In this document: piece after piece, positions 44,327 to 53,711 of the stretch
Layout of the letters: each line of letters opens with the position of its first letter
How positions within the stretch are numbered: position 1 is the stretch's first letter
Assembly (NCBI RefSeq): GCF_002975405.1
Contig: NZ_PCPS01000001.1
Coordinates: 1,240,001-1,304,000 of the forward strand
Source of the DNA: Arthrobacter sp. MYb229
GTDB lineage: Bacteria > Actinomycetota > Actinomycetes > Actinomycetales > Micrococcaceae
DNA: 64,000 nt
Direction: 5' to 3'
Notes under the pieces: generated by a model
What the model was told of the DNA's origin: nothing
Seen by the model: the letters and a program-made list of their open reading frames with translations, nothing else
Database searches by the model: none
Position numbers and translations under genes: made by a program

Positions 44327-45712
44327 CTACCTTCCGGCTGTTTCGAGAACGGGCATCAGTTCTTCGCGTTGGTGCTCCAGCCAGCGGGTCGAAATGTCAT
44401 TGTGCTGGAAGTCTTCGTGGCGCAGCACGCGCTGCAAGAACTCGATATTTGTGGTGACTCCGTCAATTTTCATTTCTTCCAGGGCGGCAATTGCCCTGGA
44501 GATCGCACTGGGCCGGTCGCGGTCATGCACGATCAGTTTGGCGATCATGGAGTCATAGAAGGGGGAAATAAGCGTGCCGACTTGGCAGTGGGTATCGATT
44601 CGCACGCCCGGGCCCCCGGGCAGGGTTAATGCGGTGATCCGCCCGGGCATCGGCTGGAAGTTCCGATCCGGATCCTCGGCGTTGATCCTTAGTTCAATCG
44701 CCGCCCCGCGCACTTGCACCTGCTGTTGGGTAAAGGACAGCTCATTGGCTGGATCAGCGACCCACAATTGTTCACGCACCAGGTCGAGTCCCGATAACAT
44801 CTCGGTGACCGGGTGCTCGACCTGGATGCGGGTGTTCATTTCAATGAAATGGTGCGTATTGCGCTCTAAGTCGACCACAAATTCGACGGTTCCTGCACCG
44901 ACATAGTGCAGTTTGGATACCAGTCGCACCGCGTCGTCCTCGATCCGGCTGCGCAGCTCATCCGAGATCGCGTTGGCCGGGCCTTCTTCCAACACCTTCT
45001 GGTAGCGGCGTTGCACGGTGCAGTCACGGGTTCCCACATGCATCACATTTCCGTGGTGGTCGCCCAAGATCTGCACCTCGACGTGCCGGATACGCTCTAG
45101 GAACTGCTCGGCGAGGATCACATCCGAGCCGAAGGACGCCAACGCTTCACGGCGGGCATCTTCCAATTCGGCCTTCACCTGATTTGGTTCGCGCACGATG
45201 CGCATTCCCCGGCCGCCACCGCCGGCGGCAGCTTTGAGCAGTACCGGATAACCTGCGCTCTGCCCCAGTGCGTGCACATCGGCTTCGCTTACATTGTCAT
45301 CACCACTGCCAGCAACCACCGGGACACCGGCAGTGGTAGCAATCCCACGACCGTAGACCTTGTCACCAAGTTTGGAAATGATCTGTTCGCTGGGTCCGAT
45401 GAAGATAATGTTTTCTTCCTGGCACATTCGAGCAAACTGCGCGTTTTCGGCCAGGAATCCATAACCCGGATGGATAGCATCAGCCCCGGTGGACAACGCA
45501 ATCTGCACGATGACATCCCCACGCAAATAACTTTGACCGGGATGTGAGGGCCCCACTTTAACAGCCTTATCGGCGAGCCGCACATGCAATAGGTCCGCAT
45601 CGGCTTCCGAATATATGGCCACCGTTTCCAGCCCAAGCTGACGGCAAGCCCGGATGATTCGCACAGCGATCTCACCACGGTTTGCCACAAGTACTCTCTT
45701 CATCGAGCTCAC
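44327..45712 (-). CDS. accC: Biotin carboxylase subunit
   Basis: 461 residues, ATP-grasp enzyme that carboxylates biotin on the carrier protein. RVLVANRGEIAVRIIRACRQ, GYGFLAENAQFARMC, KAAAGGGGRGMRIV, the ATP/Mg site EMNTRIQVEHPVTEM and the C-terminal RINAEDPDRNFQPMPGRITA are intact. It stops before any biotin domain, like AccC. The first codons overlap the carrier stop by four bases. Part of the carrier-carboxylase-carboxyltransferase run. The symbol names the family only; this need not be the acetyl-CoA carboxylase of fatty-acid synthesis. Confidence 0.93.
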   Translation of the reverse strand: MSSMKRVLVANRGEIAVRIIRACRQLGLETVAIYSEADADLLHVRLADKAVKVGPSHPGQSYLRGDVIVQIALSTGADAIHPGYGFLAENAQFARMCQEENIIFIGPSEQIISKLGDKVYGRGIATTAGVPVVAGSGDDNVSEADVHALGQSAGYPVLLKAAAGGGGRGMRIVREPNQVKAELEDARREALASFGSDVILAEQFLERIRHVEVQILGDHHGNVMHVGTRDCTVQRRYQKVLEEGPANAISDELRSRIEDDAVRLVSKLHYVGAGTVEFVVDLERNTHHFIEMNTRIQVEHPVTEMLSGLDLVREQLWVADPANELSFTQQQVQVRGAAIELRINAEDPDRNFQPMPGRITALTLPGGPGVRIDTHCQVGTLISPFYDSMIAKLIVHDRDRPSAISRAIAALEEMKIDGVTTNIEFLQRVLRHEDFQHNDISTRWLEHQREELMPVLETAGR

Positions 45713-46236
45713 TTCGATTCCTCATCGGCTGTGATTTCAAAGAGCACCTGGCCATGCTCGACAAGTTGCTCATTGTTCCCGCGGATGGCGCTCACAGTGC
45801 CGGAGACCGGCGAGGAAAGTCGGTTCATCAGTTTCATGACCTCCACGATGGCCACGACGTCTCCTTCATTGACGTGCTGGCCCACAACCACGAACGGTTC
45901 AGCATCCGGTGTGGGTTGCCGGTAAAATACCCCGGTCATTGGCGCCTCAATAACTGTCACGCCTTCTGCCGCTGGGGCTGTGGCTGCCACAGCGTTCTGG
46001 GCTTCCGACTCTGCGGCAGCCGCTGGTTCTGAAACTTCAACCGGTGCCACCGCTGATATTGACTGAACGGGGGTGCCGGGGGCAACATCACTTTTCCCGT
46101 TGGAGCTGATTTCCTTGGAAACTTTCAAATTCATCCCGCCCAGGGTGATATCTACCTGACCACCGTGCGGCGTAGCATCGATGATGCGTAGGATGGCTTC
46201 AACTTCTTGGAAAGTCATGGATTCTGTTGAGTTCAT
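45709..46236 (-). CDS. accB: Biotin carboxyl carrier protein
   Basis: 175 residues from ATG 46236, with AAGGGA upstream; a TTG six codons earlier is possible. N-terminal helix and strand like AccB (TFQEVEAILRIIDATPHGGQ), an Ala/Glu-rich linker, and a biotinyl domain with the attachment site VEVMKLMN (Lys 135). The canonical site is EAMKM; EVMKLMN is typical of AccB-like carriers. It would carry CO2 between the carboxylase and the 5S-type carboxyltransferase encoded next to it. Confidence 0.93.
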   Translation of the reverse strand: MNSTESMTFQEVEAILRIIDATPHGGQVDITLGGMNLKVSKEISSNGKSDVAPGTPVQSISAVAPVEVSEPAAAAESEAQNAVAATAPAAEGVTVIEAPMTGVFYRQPTPDAEPFVVVGQHVNEGDVVAIVEVMKLMNRLSSPVSGTVSAIRGNNEQLVEHGQVLFEITADEESK

Positions 46237-46269
46237 TGTGGCTTGTCCCTTCAAAGTAGAGTGCTGTAG

Positions 46270-48336
46270 TTAGATCGCCAAGGCGTCAACGGCAGTGACA
46301 TTCTGGCCTGTAATAATGACTGGGTTGATCTCGATTTCCCGCAGCTGAGTATCGGAGGCGGCCACGACGTTCTGCAGGCTCAATGCCACCTTCGCAATCC
46401 GCTCAATGGCTTGTTCCTCGATGTTGCCCTCGACCGTGACGCGCAGCGAACGGATCTTGGCAATGACGGTTTTCAGGTTCGCTGGTGTGGGCACAAGGAC
46501 CCGGTCATCCATCTGTTCGACCCCCGAGCCGCCCTTGCCAATTAGCAAGAAACCGCCCAGAGATTCGTCACGGATATAACCCAGAATCAGTTCAACGCCC
46601 TGGTTGACCATCCCCTGCACCACCAGGCCACGCGAATCAATGTCACCCATCTGGGCGACAATACTTCGGATCTGAGCGACGGCAGAAACAACTTCCTGCT
46701 CACTACGTAGACCCAGATGCACGCATCCGGCGTCGACCTTATGTGGGATATCCGGGGACTGGGCTTTGATGACCAACGGAAAACCAAGCTTGCGGGCCGC
46801 GGCCACAGCCGACTCCTCGTCGGAGACCATCAGTTGTTCCGGAATGCTCACTCCGTGGGATTTGAGTTCATTGAGTACATCAAACTCCACCGAGCGGGCC
46901 CAGCTACGGTTGCCGCGACTTCCGGGGGCCGCATGGCGCGGATCCGCATCATCGTGCAGTTCCTTGCGGGCCCGGCTGAAGTCAGCCATTTTGTCCAAGG
47001 CTTTCAACGCCCGTTCCGGACTGGCGTAGACCGGGACCCCCGCCTCCCGCAGGATGTCGAAGGCTTCCTTATTCAGCGATTCACGGGCAGACCACGAGAC
47101 CACGATGGGCACCCCGGAGGCGTGCTTGGCACTGGCAATGGCCTGAGCGATTTGGGTTCCGACCGCGCTGTGGACGGAGGCGACGCAGGCCAAAACCTGA
47201 TCGACAGTGTCATGTTCGGTCAGTGCGGCCACTACCCGCTCAAAAAGATCCGGTTCGTTGAAGATCTGGGCGGTGACGTCAATCGGGTTGCGGGCTGTGG
47301 CAAAGGAGGGCAGTTGGGCGGCAATGTCCGCCACGACCGAATCATCGAATTCGGCCAGCGACAAGTTCTGCGATACAGCCAGGTAGTCCGCCGCGATCAC
47401 CCCGGCACCACCGGACACCGAAACCACCCCCACCCGGCCGGCAGCAGCATGAACGCCGCCTTGGGCCAGCCGCAGCACATCGACCATATCGATGGTGTCA
47501 TTGACCTCAATCACACCGTACTTCTCGAAGACCGCACGGTAGCGTTCCATGTTGCCGGCCATGCGGCCGGTATGCGAGACCACGGCCGAGGCGCTGGACT
47601 CGTGCTGTCCGGCCTTCCACACCAGTAGCGGCTTGTTGGCACGCAATGCTTCATAGGCGATCTGGGAGAAGCGTCCCGTGGTGCCCAAACCTTCGACGTA
47701 GGCCAGGAGGGTATTGATCTTGGGGTCCTCGATGAAGGCTTCCAGCAAGGTCTCGATGTCCATATCGGCCGCATTGCCGGTGTGGACAAAGTGCCCAAAG
47801 TTCACCCCCGCCTCGTCGGCAACGGTCAGCAGCGAACCTCCCACCCCACCGCTCTGGGTGACGAATCCCACCGAGCCGGGGCTGAACTCGTAGTCGAAGA
47901 AGGCACCGAAACCGGCATACAGGTTATTGTTCATCCCAATGAATCCGACGCAGTTCGGTCCAAGCAACCGCACCCCATGGTCCCGAGCGGTAACTAGCAG
48001 ATCTTCCTGCGCTTGTTGTCCCGCGGCTCCGGCATCAGCGAACCCTGAGCTGAGAATAACTGCGTAGGGAATTTTCAACTGCCCACACTCGGCGATAACC
48101 TGTGCCACCCTCGTCGCGGCAACGGCAACGATCACCAGATCTACCGGGCCGGGAACCTCACCCAGCGAAGGGAAACACCGGAGGTCTTGGACCATCTCGC
48201 GTTTCGGATTCACTGGATAGATTTTGCCGCCGTACCCGTGCGCCAGCAACTGCTGGATCGGCTTACCGCCAATGGCTGCAGGGTTCGCGGACGCGCCGAC
48301 CACGGCAATTGCTTGCGGATCAAAGAATTTTTTCAC
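46270..48336 (-). CDS. ADP-forming acyl-CoA synthetase (acetate-CoA ligase family)
   Basis: 688 residues from GTG 48336 (AAAGG upstream); a TTG five codons earlier is the longer option. Domains: CoA-binding (FFDPQAIAVVGASANPAAIG), succinyl-CoA-ligase-like with the phosphohistidine in VVSHTGRMAGNMERYRAVFE (His about 255), and a C-terminal ATP-grasp part (AARKLGFPLVIKAQSPDIPH, GVELILGYIRDESLGGFLLI). A single-chain NDP-forming ligase that activates carboxylic acids with CoA and ATP. As the only activating enzyme in the cluster it probably starts the pathway. Confidence 0.9.
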   Translation of the reverse strand: MKKFFDPQAIAVVGASANPAAIGGKPIQQLLAHGYGGKIYPVNPKREMVQDLRCFPSLGEVPGPVDLVIVAVAATRVAQVIAECGQLKIPYAVILSSGFADAGAAGQQAQEDLLVTARDHGVRLLGPNCVGFIGMNNNLYAGFGAFFDYEFSPGSVGFVTQSGGVGGSLLTVADEAGVNFGHFVHTGNAADMDIETLLEAFIEDPKINTLLAYVEGLGTTGRFSQIAYEALRANKPLLVWKAGQHESSASAVVSHTGRMAGNMERYRAVFEKYGVIEVNDTIDMVDVLRLAQGGVHAAAGRVGVVSVSGGAGVIAADYLAVSQNLSLAEFDDSVVADIAAQLPSFATARNPIDVTAQIFNEPDLFERVVAALTEHDTVDQVLACVASVHSAVGTQIAQAIASAKHASGVPIVVSWSARESLNKEAFDILREAGVPVYASPERALKALDKMADFSRARKELHDDADPRHAAPGSRGNRSWARSVEFDVLNELKSHGVSIPEQLMVSDEESAVAAARKLGFPLVIKAQSPDIPHKVDAGCVHLGLRSEQEVVSAVAQIRSIVAQMGDIDSRGLVVQGMVNQGVELILGYIRDESLGGFLLIGKGGSGVEQMDDRVLVPTPANLKTVIAKIRSLRVTVEGNIEEQAIERIAKVALSLQNVVAASDTQLREIEINPVIITGQNVTAVDALAI

Positions 48337-48364
48337 TTGGCTACCTTTCAATGGATTTAATACT

Positions 48365-49501
48365 TCACACGGTCAACAGCACTGTGGAATGGCTGGACAT
48401 GGTCCCGCCAATACCGTGGGCCAGCGCGGTCTTTGCCGGAACCTGGCGTTGACCTGCCCGGCCGCGCAGCTGCGCAACCGACTCCAATATCGTGTAAATC
48501 CCGAACATCCCGGGGTGTGTATAGGCCAGGCCACCACCACTGGTATTCATGGGTAGTTTTCCGCCCGGTGAGGTGTGTCCGTCGGCGATGAACCGCCCAG
48601 CTTGGCCGCGATCACAGAATCCCAAATCCTCGAGAATGAGAATGGGGTTGATGGTGAAGGCATCGTAAATTTGCACGGTGTTCACCTCATTGGGACCGAA
48701 CCCAGCCTGTTCGAAGGCGGATGCACCGGTGAGTCTGGCCCCGGTACTGGTCAAATCCGGCATGGCCATCATGCCATCGTGTTCGGTCACGTCGGCCACC
48801 GCCGCAATGGTGACGGTCTGTGCCAGCCCCAATGATTTGGCTTTCTGCTGGCTCATCACCACTAGGGCACCGGCCCCATCGGTAATGAGACAGCAGTCAA
48901 GGGTGTGGAAGGGTTCTGCGACGGCCGGTGAGGCGAGGATCTCCTCATGGCTGAGCAGCTCGCGACGCTGAGCTGCGGGGTTCAGGGCCCCCCAGCGGCT
49001 GGCGGCAATGGCTACCGCGCTGAGATATTCACGGGGGACTTCCCATTGGTGCAGGTATCGCGAAGCCATCAAGGCATAGGAGGTGATCGGGTAGCGCGGG
49101 TTCGCCATGGCTTCTAGGGGCGGGGCAGCGGCGACCATAGGACGGGTCCCGGTGGCCTTCAGCGCGGTACGTTGGGTGCTGCCATAGGCAATCAACGCCA
49201 CCTCGATTTGTCCGGCGTTAATGGCTGCTACCGCATGTTGGAGATGAGACAGGTTGGAGGCACCGCCGTGGACCGTTGAATCCAAATACCGTGGTGTGAT
49301 CCCCAAATATTCGGCGAGCGCAAGGGTGGGCAGTGCTACCTGCGCGGTTGCCGTGAAGATCGCGTCGATATCACGCAGCTGGATTCCGGCATCCCTTGTG
49401 GCTTCGATACAGGCTTGGGCCATCACATCCATCGTGTCGCGGTGTTCGTCCGCACGGGTCGGGGCGACCCCGGTGCCAGCAATAACTACTGAAGTGCTCA
49501 A
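48365..49501 (-). CDS. Thiolase-like protein (SCP-x/Ltp type) lacking the catalytic Cys
   Basis: 378 residues with the double thiolase fold: VVIAGTGVAPTRADEHRDTM, VAAINAGQIEVALIAYGSTQ, YDAFTINPILILEDLGF and NTSGGGLAYTHPGMFGIY. The usual nucleophile Cys position reads VHGGASNLSHL (Ser 82), and the C-terminal CxG is GGTMSSH, so both reactive Cys are missing. This matches Ltp-type thiolases that work with a DUF35 partner in retro-aldol cleavage of CoA esters. The partner is the upstream gene, overlapping by four bases. I infer C-C bond cleavage or formation without a Cys intermediate. Confidence 0.85.
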   Translation of the reverse strand: MSTSVVIAGTGVAPTRADEHRDTMDVMAQACIEATRDAGIQLRDIDAIFTATAQVALPTLALAEYLGITPRYLDSTVHGGASNLSHLQHAVAAINAGQIEVALIAYGSTQRTALKATGTRPMVAAAPPLEAMANPRYPITSYALMASRYLHQWEVPREYLSAVAIAASRWGALNPAAQRRELLSHEEILASPAVAEPFHTLDCCLITDGAGALVVMSQQKAKSLGLAQTVTIAAVADVTEHDGMMAMPDLTSTGARLTGASAFEQAGFGPNEVNTVQIYDAFTINPILILEDLGFCDRGQAGRFIADGHTSPGGKLPMNTSGGGLAYTHPGMFGIYTILESVAQLRGRAGQRQVPAKTALAHGIGGTMSSHSTVLLTV

Positions 49502-49893
49502 TTTTCCACCAGCTTAATACTTGGAATCAGTTGTCCCTGGTCCACGGCGTCCATACCGCTGACCGTGCATTCAGCCAAGGTCAGTTCCACTGGCTGCCCG
49601 ATCTGTGCTTGTTGGTTTCCCGGGCCCACCAGTTGACCGTAAAACCGGGTGCCGGTGTTCAGTACTTCGAATTCGCACAGGGCGACGGAACCTTCGTTGG
49701 AGTGGCGACTGATTGAGTAGATGGTTCCTTGGGCCCCACCGACCGGGGTCCAGCCCAGTGCGTCGGTGCCGCAGGCGGGGCAGGCCGCCCGCGGTGGCAT
49801 GAAGACCGCAGCGCATTCTTCACAACGCGGGAAGACCAGTTCCCCTGCGGCGGCACGTCCAAGGTAGTGGCGTAGGTGTTTGTTCATGTTCAT
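49498..49893 (-). CDS. DUF35/OB-fold zinc-ribbon protein
   Basis: 131 residues: a zinc ribbon with Cys 24, 27, 38 and 41 (FPRCEECAAVF, ACPACGTD) followed by an OB-fold (about 50-125: GTIYSISRHSNEGSVALCEF, TRFYGQLVGPGNQQAQIGQP). DUF35 proteins form complexes with thiolase-like enzymes and shuttle or position CoA. It sits immediately before the Cys-less thiolase, as in steroid-degradation Ltp pairs and archaeal HMG-CoA synthase complexes. Confidence 0.9.
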   Translation of the reverse strand: MNMNKHLRHYLGRAAAGELVFPRCEECAAVFMPPRAACPACGTDALGWTPVGGAQGTIYSISRHSNEGSVALCEFEVLNTGTRFYGQLVGPGNQQAQIGQPVELTLAECTVSGMDAVDQGQLIPSIKLVEN

Positions 49894-49895
49894 GG

Positions 49896-50720
49896 TTAGC
49901 CCCGTCCCAGCCAGTGCACAAGCTTGGACTCAACGAGGGCCAACGTGAGGTTCATCAGCAAACCGATGATGCCAATCAGGATGATTCCGATAAACACCGT
50001 TGGGATTTGAAAGAGCAGGGCGGCATTGTTGATCATGTAGCCAAGTCCCTTCTGCGCACCAACAAGTTCTGCGGCCACCACCACCGCCCAGGACAGGGCC
50101 AGCGCGACTTTCAGGCCTGCGAAGATGCTGGGTAGTGCGGCGGGAAATATCACATGGAAGAATTCTCGATACTTTCCAATGCCCAAGGTGGCCGCCGCGC
50201 GGCGATAGGCGATGGGTACACCGCTGGCTCCCGCTTGGGCGTTAACCACCGCATAGTTGAAGGCGGTCACGGTTATCAGGACAATCTTTCCGGTCTCGCC
50301 CAAACCGAAGTAGAGCACCACCATGGGAATGAAAGCGATCGGTGGGATCGGGCGGATGAAGGCCATGATCGGTGACAACGCTGCGGAGATCACCCGATTG
50401 GAGCCAGCCGCCAATCCGATGATGACACCAATCAAGGAGCCAATCGCGAATCCAACCAGGGTGCGGGTCAGGCTCGCGCCAATGTGCTCCCAGAGGGAAC
50501 GACCCTGGTAACCATCTTGGAGTAGCACCCCGAATTGTTGGAGTAACGCTTGCGGCGACGGTAAGTAGTTCGGGCCAACGAGCCCGGTATTGGTGACCAA
50601 GAACCAGGTCAGCAACAGCGCGACGATGGTCGACACCGAGATCACCATTGAGGGAACGGACCGCAGTTTCTTGGCACGAGTGCCAACCACCTGGGGTTTA
50701 CCAAAGGATGTGAGTGTCAT
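49896..50720 (-). CDS. NitT/TauT-type ABC transporter permease
   Basis: 274 residues, about six helices, SsuC/NrtB-like. Segments LVGPNYLPSPQALLQQFGVL, the docking loop YRRAAATLGIGKYREFFHVI and LSWAVVVAAELVGAQKGLGY are typical. It shares one base with the stop of the binding-protein gene before it (TAATG), so the two are coupled. It probably transports an organic anion delivered by the two or three binding lipoproteins. Confidence 0.92.
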   Translation of the reverse strand: MTLTSFGKPQVVGTRAKKLRSVPSMVISVSTIVALLLTWFLVTNTGLVGPNYLPSPQALLQQFGVLLQDGYQGRSLWEHIGASLTRTLVGFAIGSLIGVIIGLAAGSNRVISAALSPIMAFIRPIPPIAFIPMVVLYFGLGETGKIVLITVTAFNYAVVNAQAGASGVPIAYRRAAATLGIGKYREFFHVIFPAALPSIFAGLKVALALSWAVVVAAELVGAQKGLGYMINNAALLFQIPTVFIGIILIGIIGLLMNLTLALVESKLVHWLGRG

Positions 50721-51766
50721 TATTTTGCACCGACTTCAGCTGCTTCAATGTACTGGGGGTCAATGGCCGTGCGTAGTTGTACTTCGCTGAGCGCTTCTTC
50801 AATGACACCCATCTCTGCGAAGGTGTCAGAAGCCAGTTTGATTTGGGCGTAAAGCCCTTCCTCGCCGACCATTGCATAACGGTTATTCTCATCCAGCTGC
50901 TCTGCCAAGGTTGGTTGGACTGACATGTAGCGGTCGGCGACCTTGTCGCCGACTGACGCGGAAACGCTCAGGTGTTTTTGTAGCATCTGGGAGCCCAACT
51001 CGGGTTCGGCACGCAGGTCCTCCCACGCCCGGCTCAAGGCATGCAGCATCTTGGTAGGCACCTCGGGGTGCTCGTCTAAGAACTTGGCCCGTCCAGCGTG
51101 CATTTCGGGGCAGGTTCCGCCGCCGGGAACCCAATCCTGATCGAAGCCGATAATTTTGTTTCCACGTTCTTCGAGGTCAAAGAGGTACGGCGACCATGAG
51201 AACCCACCTGCTACGGAACCACCGGCGAAGGCGTTGGCATATAAGTTGGGAGTGATATCCACGGTGTCAACCTCACTGAGGTCCACACCGACGGATTGTG
51301 CCGCATAGTACGCCGATACCTGAACGCAGGTTCCGGTGGCCACACCGATGGGTCCGCTGTTGACCAGATCTTCGAGACTGTCGATGCCACTTTCTGCGCT
51401 GGCGACAAAGCCTTCCGCGGCCGAGGCATCGCCCTCCAGTGAGATGTAGCGCAGGTCGATGCCCTTGCCCAGCGCAAAGACCGAAGCCAGTCCGGTGGTC
51501 ACCAAGTCCAAGCTTTCACTTTCTAGCGCCGCCAGCATGGGTGCGCCGGTTTGGAAGACCTGCATCTGCGGGTCTAGCCCTTCGTCGGTGAAGTAGCCTC
51601 GTTCCTCGGCTACGTAGAACGCTAGGTATGATCCCTGGGCGCGTCCCCAATTGAAGGTGATCGTGTCCTCATCGTCGGCGGCACCGCTCGATGCTGCCGT
51701 GCAAGAAGCCAGTAGGCCTATGCACGCCATCCCGAGGACGGCTTTGGTTAGAATCTTCCTATTCAT
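50720..51766 (-). CDS. NitT/TauT-type substrate-binding lipoprotein (tandem copy B)
   Basis: 348 residues, lipobox LLASC (Cys 22). FNWGRAQGSYLAFYVAEERG, TGAPMLAALESESLDLVTTG and TGTCVQVSAYYAAQSVG repeat almost position by position in copy A at 51763-52827, showing a tandem duplication. It ends at the permease start. A conserved PGGGTCPEMHAGRAKF segment with one Cys lies in the second lobe, and another Cys in TGTC; possibly a disulfide. Confidence 0.9.
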   Translation of the reverse strand: MNRKILTKAVLGMACIGLLASCTAASSGAADDEDTITFNWGRAQGSYLAFYVAEERGYFTDEGLDPQMQVFQTGAPMLAALESESLDLVTTGLASVFALGKGIDLRYISLEGDASAAEGFVASAESGIDSLEDLVNSGPIGVATGTCVQVSAYYAAQSVGVDLSEVDTVDITPNLYANAFAGGSVAGGFSWSPYLFDLEERGNKIIGFDQDWVPGGGTCPEMHAGRAKFLDEHPEVPTKMLHALSRAWEDLRAEPELGSQMLQKHLSVSASVGDKVADRYMSVQPTLAEQLDENNRYAMVGEEGLYAQIKLASDTFAEMGVIEEALSEVQLRTAIDPQYIEAAEVGAK

Positions 51767-52827
51767 TGTCTTGCTCCTTGCACTTCGAGTACGTACTGCT
51801 CGTCCACGGCAGCATCAAGTTCTTCGATCGTTAGCTGTTCCTCGATGACGCCAAGGGCCGCGAAGGCATCAGAAGCCAAGCCAAGTTGTTTGACCAGCCC
51901 TTCGGTGCCAACCATTGAGTAACGATTTGTTGGATCTGTTAGCTGCTCACTGGTGGGCTGGGCGGCAACGTATCGGGCCACGACTTCGCTGGCTATTTCC
52001 TCGGATATTGATAACCGGGAGGCCAGTGCCGCGACGGCCACCGACTCATCGTCCCGAATGTCCTGCCAGGCACGCTTCACCGCACGAACAATTTTGCTAC
52101 CGACCTCGGGGTGCTCTTCGAGGAAGGCACTGCGTCCGATATGCGTTTCGGGGCAGCTACCACCGCCGGGAACCCATTCTTCGTCCCAGCCGATGATGTT
52201 GTGGCCGTTGCGTTCAAGTTCCACCAGGTAGGGGGACCAGGAGAACCCGGCGTCGATGGATTCGCTGGTCAGTGCGTTGGCGTATAGGTTCGGTGCAATA
52301 TCCACCGCGTTGAGGTCGCTGTAGTCCTTGCCGAGGGATTCCATGGCGTAGTAGGCCGAGACTTGGGCGCAGGTACCGGTCGGCACTGCAACAGGCGCGC
52401 CCCCGGCGATATCTTCTAGCGTTGCGACCGCTCCGCCTTCGCGGGCCACCAGGCCTTCCACCGCTGCGGCATCACCTTCAAAGGTGATGAACCGGATGTC
52501 GATTCCTTTACCCAAGGCGAAGACCGTTGCCAGTCCCGTCGTTGCAATGTCGAGACTGTCGCTTTCCAAGGCGGCCAATAGTGGCGCGCCAGTGGTAAAA
52601 CTCTGAAATGACGGATCCAATCCCTCATCTTGGAAGTAACCCTGGTCCTGCGCTACATACAACGCGAGGTAGGACGCAGCCGGAACGCCCCAGTCAAAGC
52701 TCAGAAGGTCTTCGTCGCCGGCGCCGGTCGGTGCCCCAGTTGTGCAGGCGGTCACTCCCAGCAGCGCCGAGCAGCCTACCGCCGTAGTAGCCATGGCTCT
52801 GGAATAATGTCTTGTAGGTCGTTTCAT
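51763..52827 (-). CDS. NitT/TauT-type substrate-binding lipoprotein (tandem copy A)
   Basis: 354 residues, lipobox GVTAC (Cys 28). FDWGVPAASYLALYVAQDQG, TGAPLLAALESDSLDIATTG, TGTCAQVSAYYAMESLG and PGGGSCPETHIGRSAF parallel copy B. Its stop overlaps the copy B start by four bases. Having two divergent copies in one operon suggests related ligands of one transport system. Confidence 0.9.
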   Translation of the reverse strand: MKRPTRHYSRAMATTAVGCSALLGVTACTTGAPTGAGDEDLLSFDWGVPAASYLALYVAQDQGYFQDEGLDPSFQSFTTGAPLLAALESDSLDIATTGLATVFALGKGIDIRFITFEGDAAAVEGLVAREGGAVATLEDIAGGAPVAVPTGTCAQVSAYYAMESLGKDYSDLNAVDIAPNLYANALTSESIDAGFSWSPYLVELERNGHNIIGWDEEWVPGGGSCPETHIGRSAFLEEHPEVGSKIVRAVKRAWQDIRDDESVAVAALASRLSISEEIASEVVARYVAAQPTSEQLTDPTNRYSMVGTEGLVKQLGLASDAFAALGVIEEQLTIEELDAAVDEQYVLEVQGARQ

Positions 52828-52853
52828 CGTGCAGTCTCCTCAGGGTCGGCAGG

Positions 52854-53654
52854 TCAAGCGGCGGCCCGAGCGGCCATAATTTCTTGCTGAACGGTCTCCA
52901 AGACTTGATGTTCCAGACCGACAAAGTTCTCTGACGTCAGAAATTCCAGATGTCGTGGCTTAGGCTCATTGACGGCAACTTCCAGACGAACCCGGCCCGG
53001 GCGGGAACTCATCACCACAACACGATCAGAGATAAAGATCCCTTCGCTCACGTCGTGAGTGATGAACAGGATGGTCGGTTTGAACTCTTGCCACAGTTCC
53101 AATAGCAATTGCTGCATCAGAATGCGGGTTTGGTAATCCAAGGCACCGAATGGTTCATCCATCAGCAGCACTTCCGGGCTTCCGATCAGCGCCCGGGCAA
53201 TCTGCACGCGTTGTTGCATGCCACCAGAGATCTGGTAGGGGTAGTGTTTTTCGAATTTCCTGAGTCCCACCGCACGAAGGAACGTGTTGGCCTTCTCTTC
53301 ATACTCTGCCCGTGGCATTCCCTGGCTCTTGACGCCGAACACGACATTTTCATAAACATTCATCCATGGGAACAACGCCGCGTGTTGGAATACCACGGCG
53401 CGATCCGGGCCTGGTGCGAAGATTTCATGTCCATCCAACAGCAGCGAACCAGTGCTGGGTTTGTCGAACCCGGCGACCATGTTCAGGGCAGTGGACTTTC
53501 CGCATCCGGTGGGACCGACGATGGAAACGATTTCTGACTGTTGTATTCCCAACTCGAGCTTCGAGATCGCGGTAATTTGCTCGCTACCCCTAGCTGGAGA
53601 GTCAAAGACTCGCGATACATCGGAGAAGTGAATCTTGTATTGAGACTGCGACAT
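52854..53654 (-). CDS. NitT/TauT-type ABC transporter ATP-binding protein
   Basis: 266 residues from ATG 53654, which has GAAGGAG upstream; the longer frame to 53741 lacks a site. Walker A GPTGCGKSTALN, Q-loop QHAALFPWMNVYEN, signature ISGGMQQRVQIARAL (first residue I rather than L), Walker B VLLMDEPFGALD and ITHDVSEG. SsuB/TauB/NrtD-like. It is the first gene of the long minus-strand operon, facing the aconitase X genes. Confidence 0.93.
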   Translation of the reverse strand: MSQSQYKIHFSDVSRVFDSPARGSEQITAISKLELGIQQSEIVSIVGPTGCGKSTALNMVAGFDKPSTGSLLLDGHEIFAPGPDRAVVFQHAALFPWMNVYENVVFGVKSQGMPRAEYEEKANTFLRAVGLRKFEKHYPYQISGGMQQRVQIARALIGSPEVLLMDEPFGALDYQTRILMQQLLLELWQEFKPTILFITHDVSEGIFISDRVVVMSSRPGRVRLEVAVNEPKPRHLEFLTSENFVGLEHQVLETVQQEIMAARAAA

Positions 53655-53711
53655 TGTGGCTCCTTCGGCCCTAACTCGACAACACGTTTCTTCGTACTGC
53701 TGACTGAGAAA

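Noticed and set aside
43000-46300. The idea that the biotin genes are the housekeeping acetyl-CoA carboxylase
   Set aside because: Actinobacterial acyl-CoA carboxylases use a fused alpha subunit (BC-BCCP) and an AccD-type beta subunit; here the carboxyltransferase is of the 5S type and sits in a catabolic operon.
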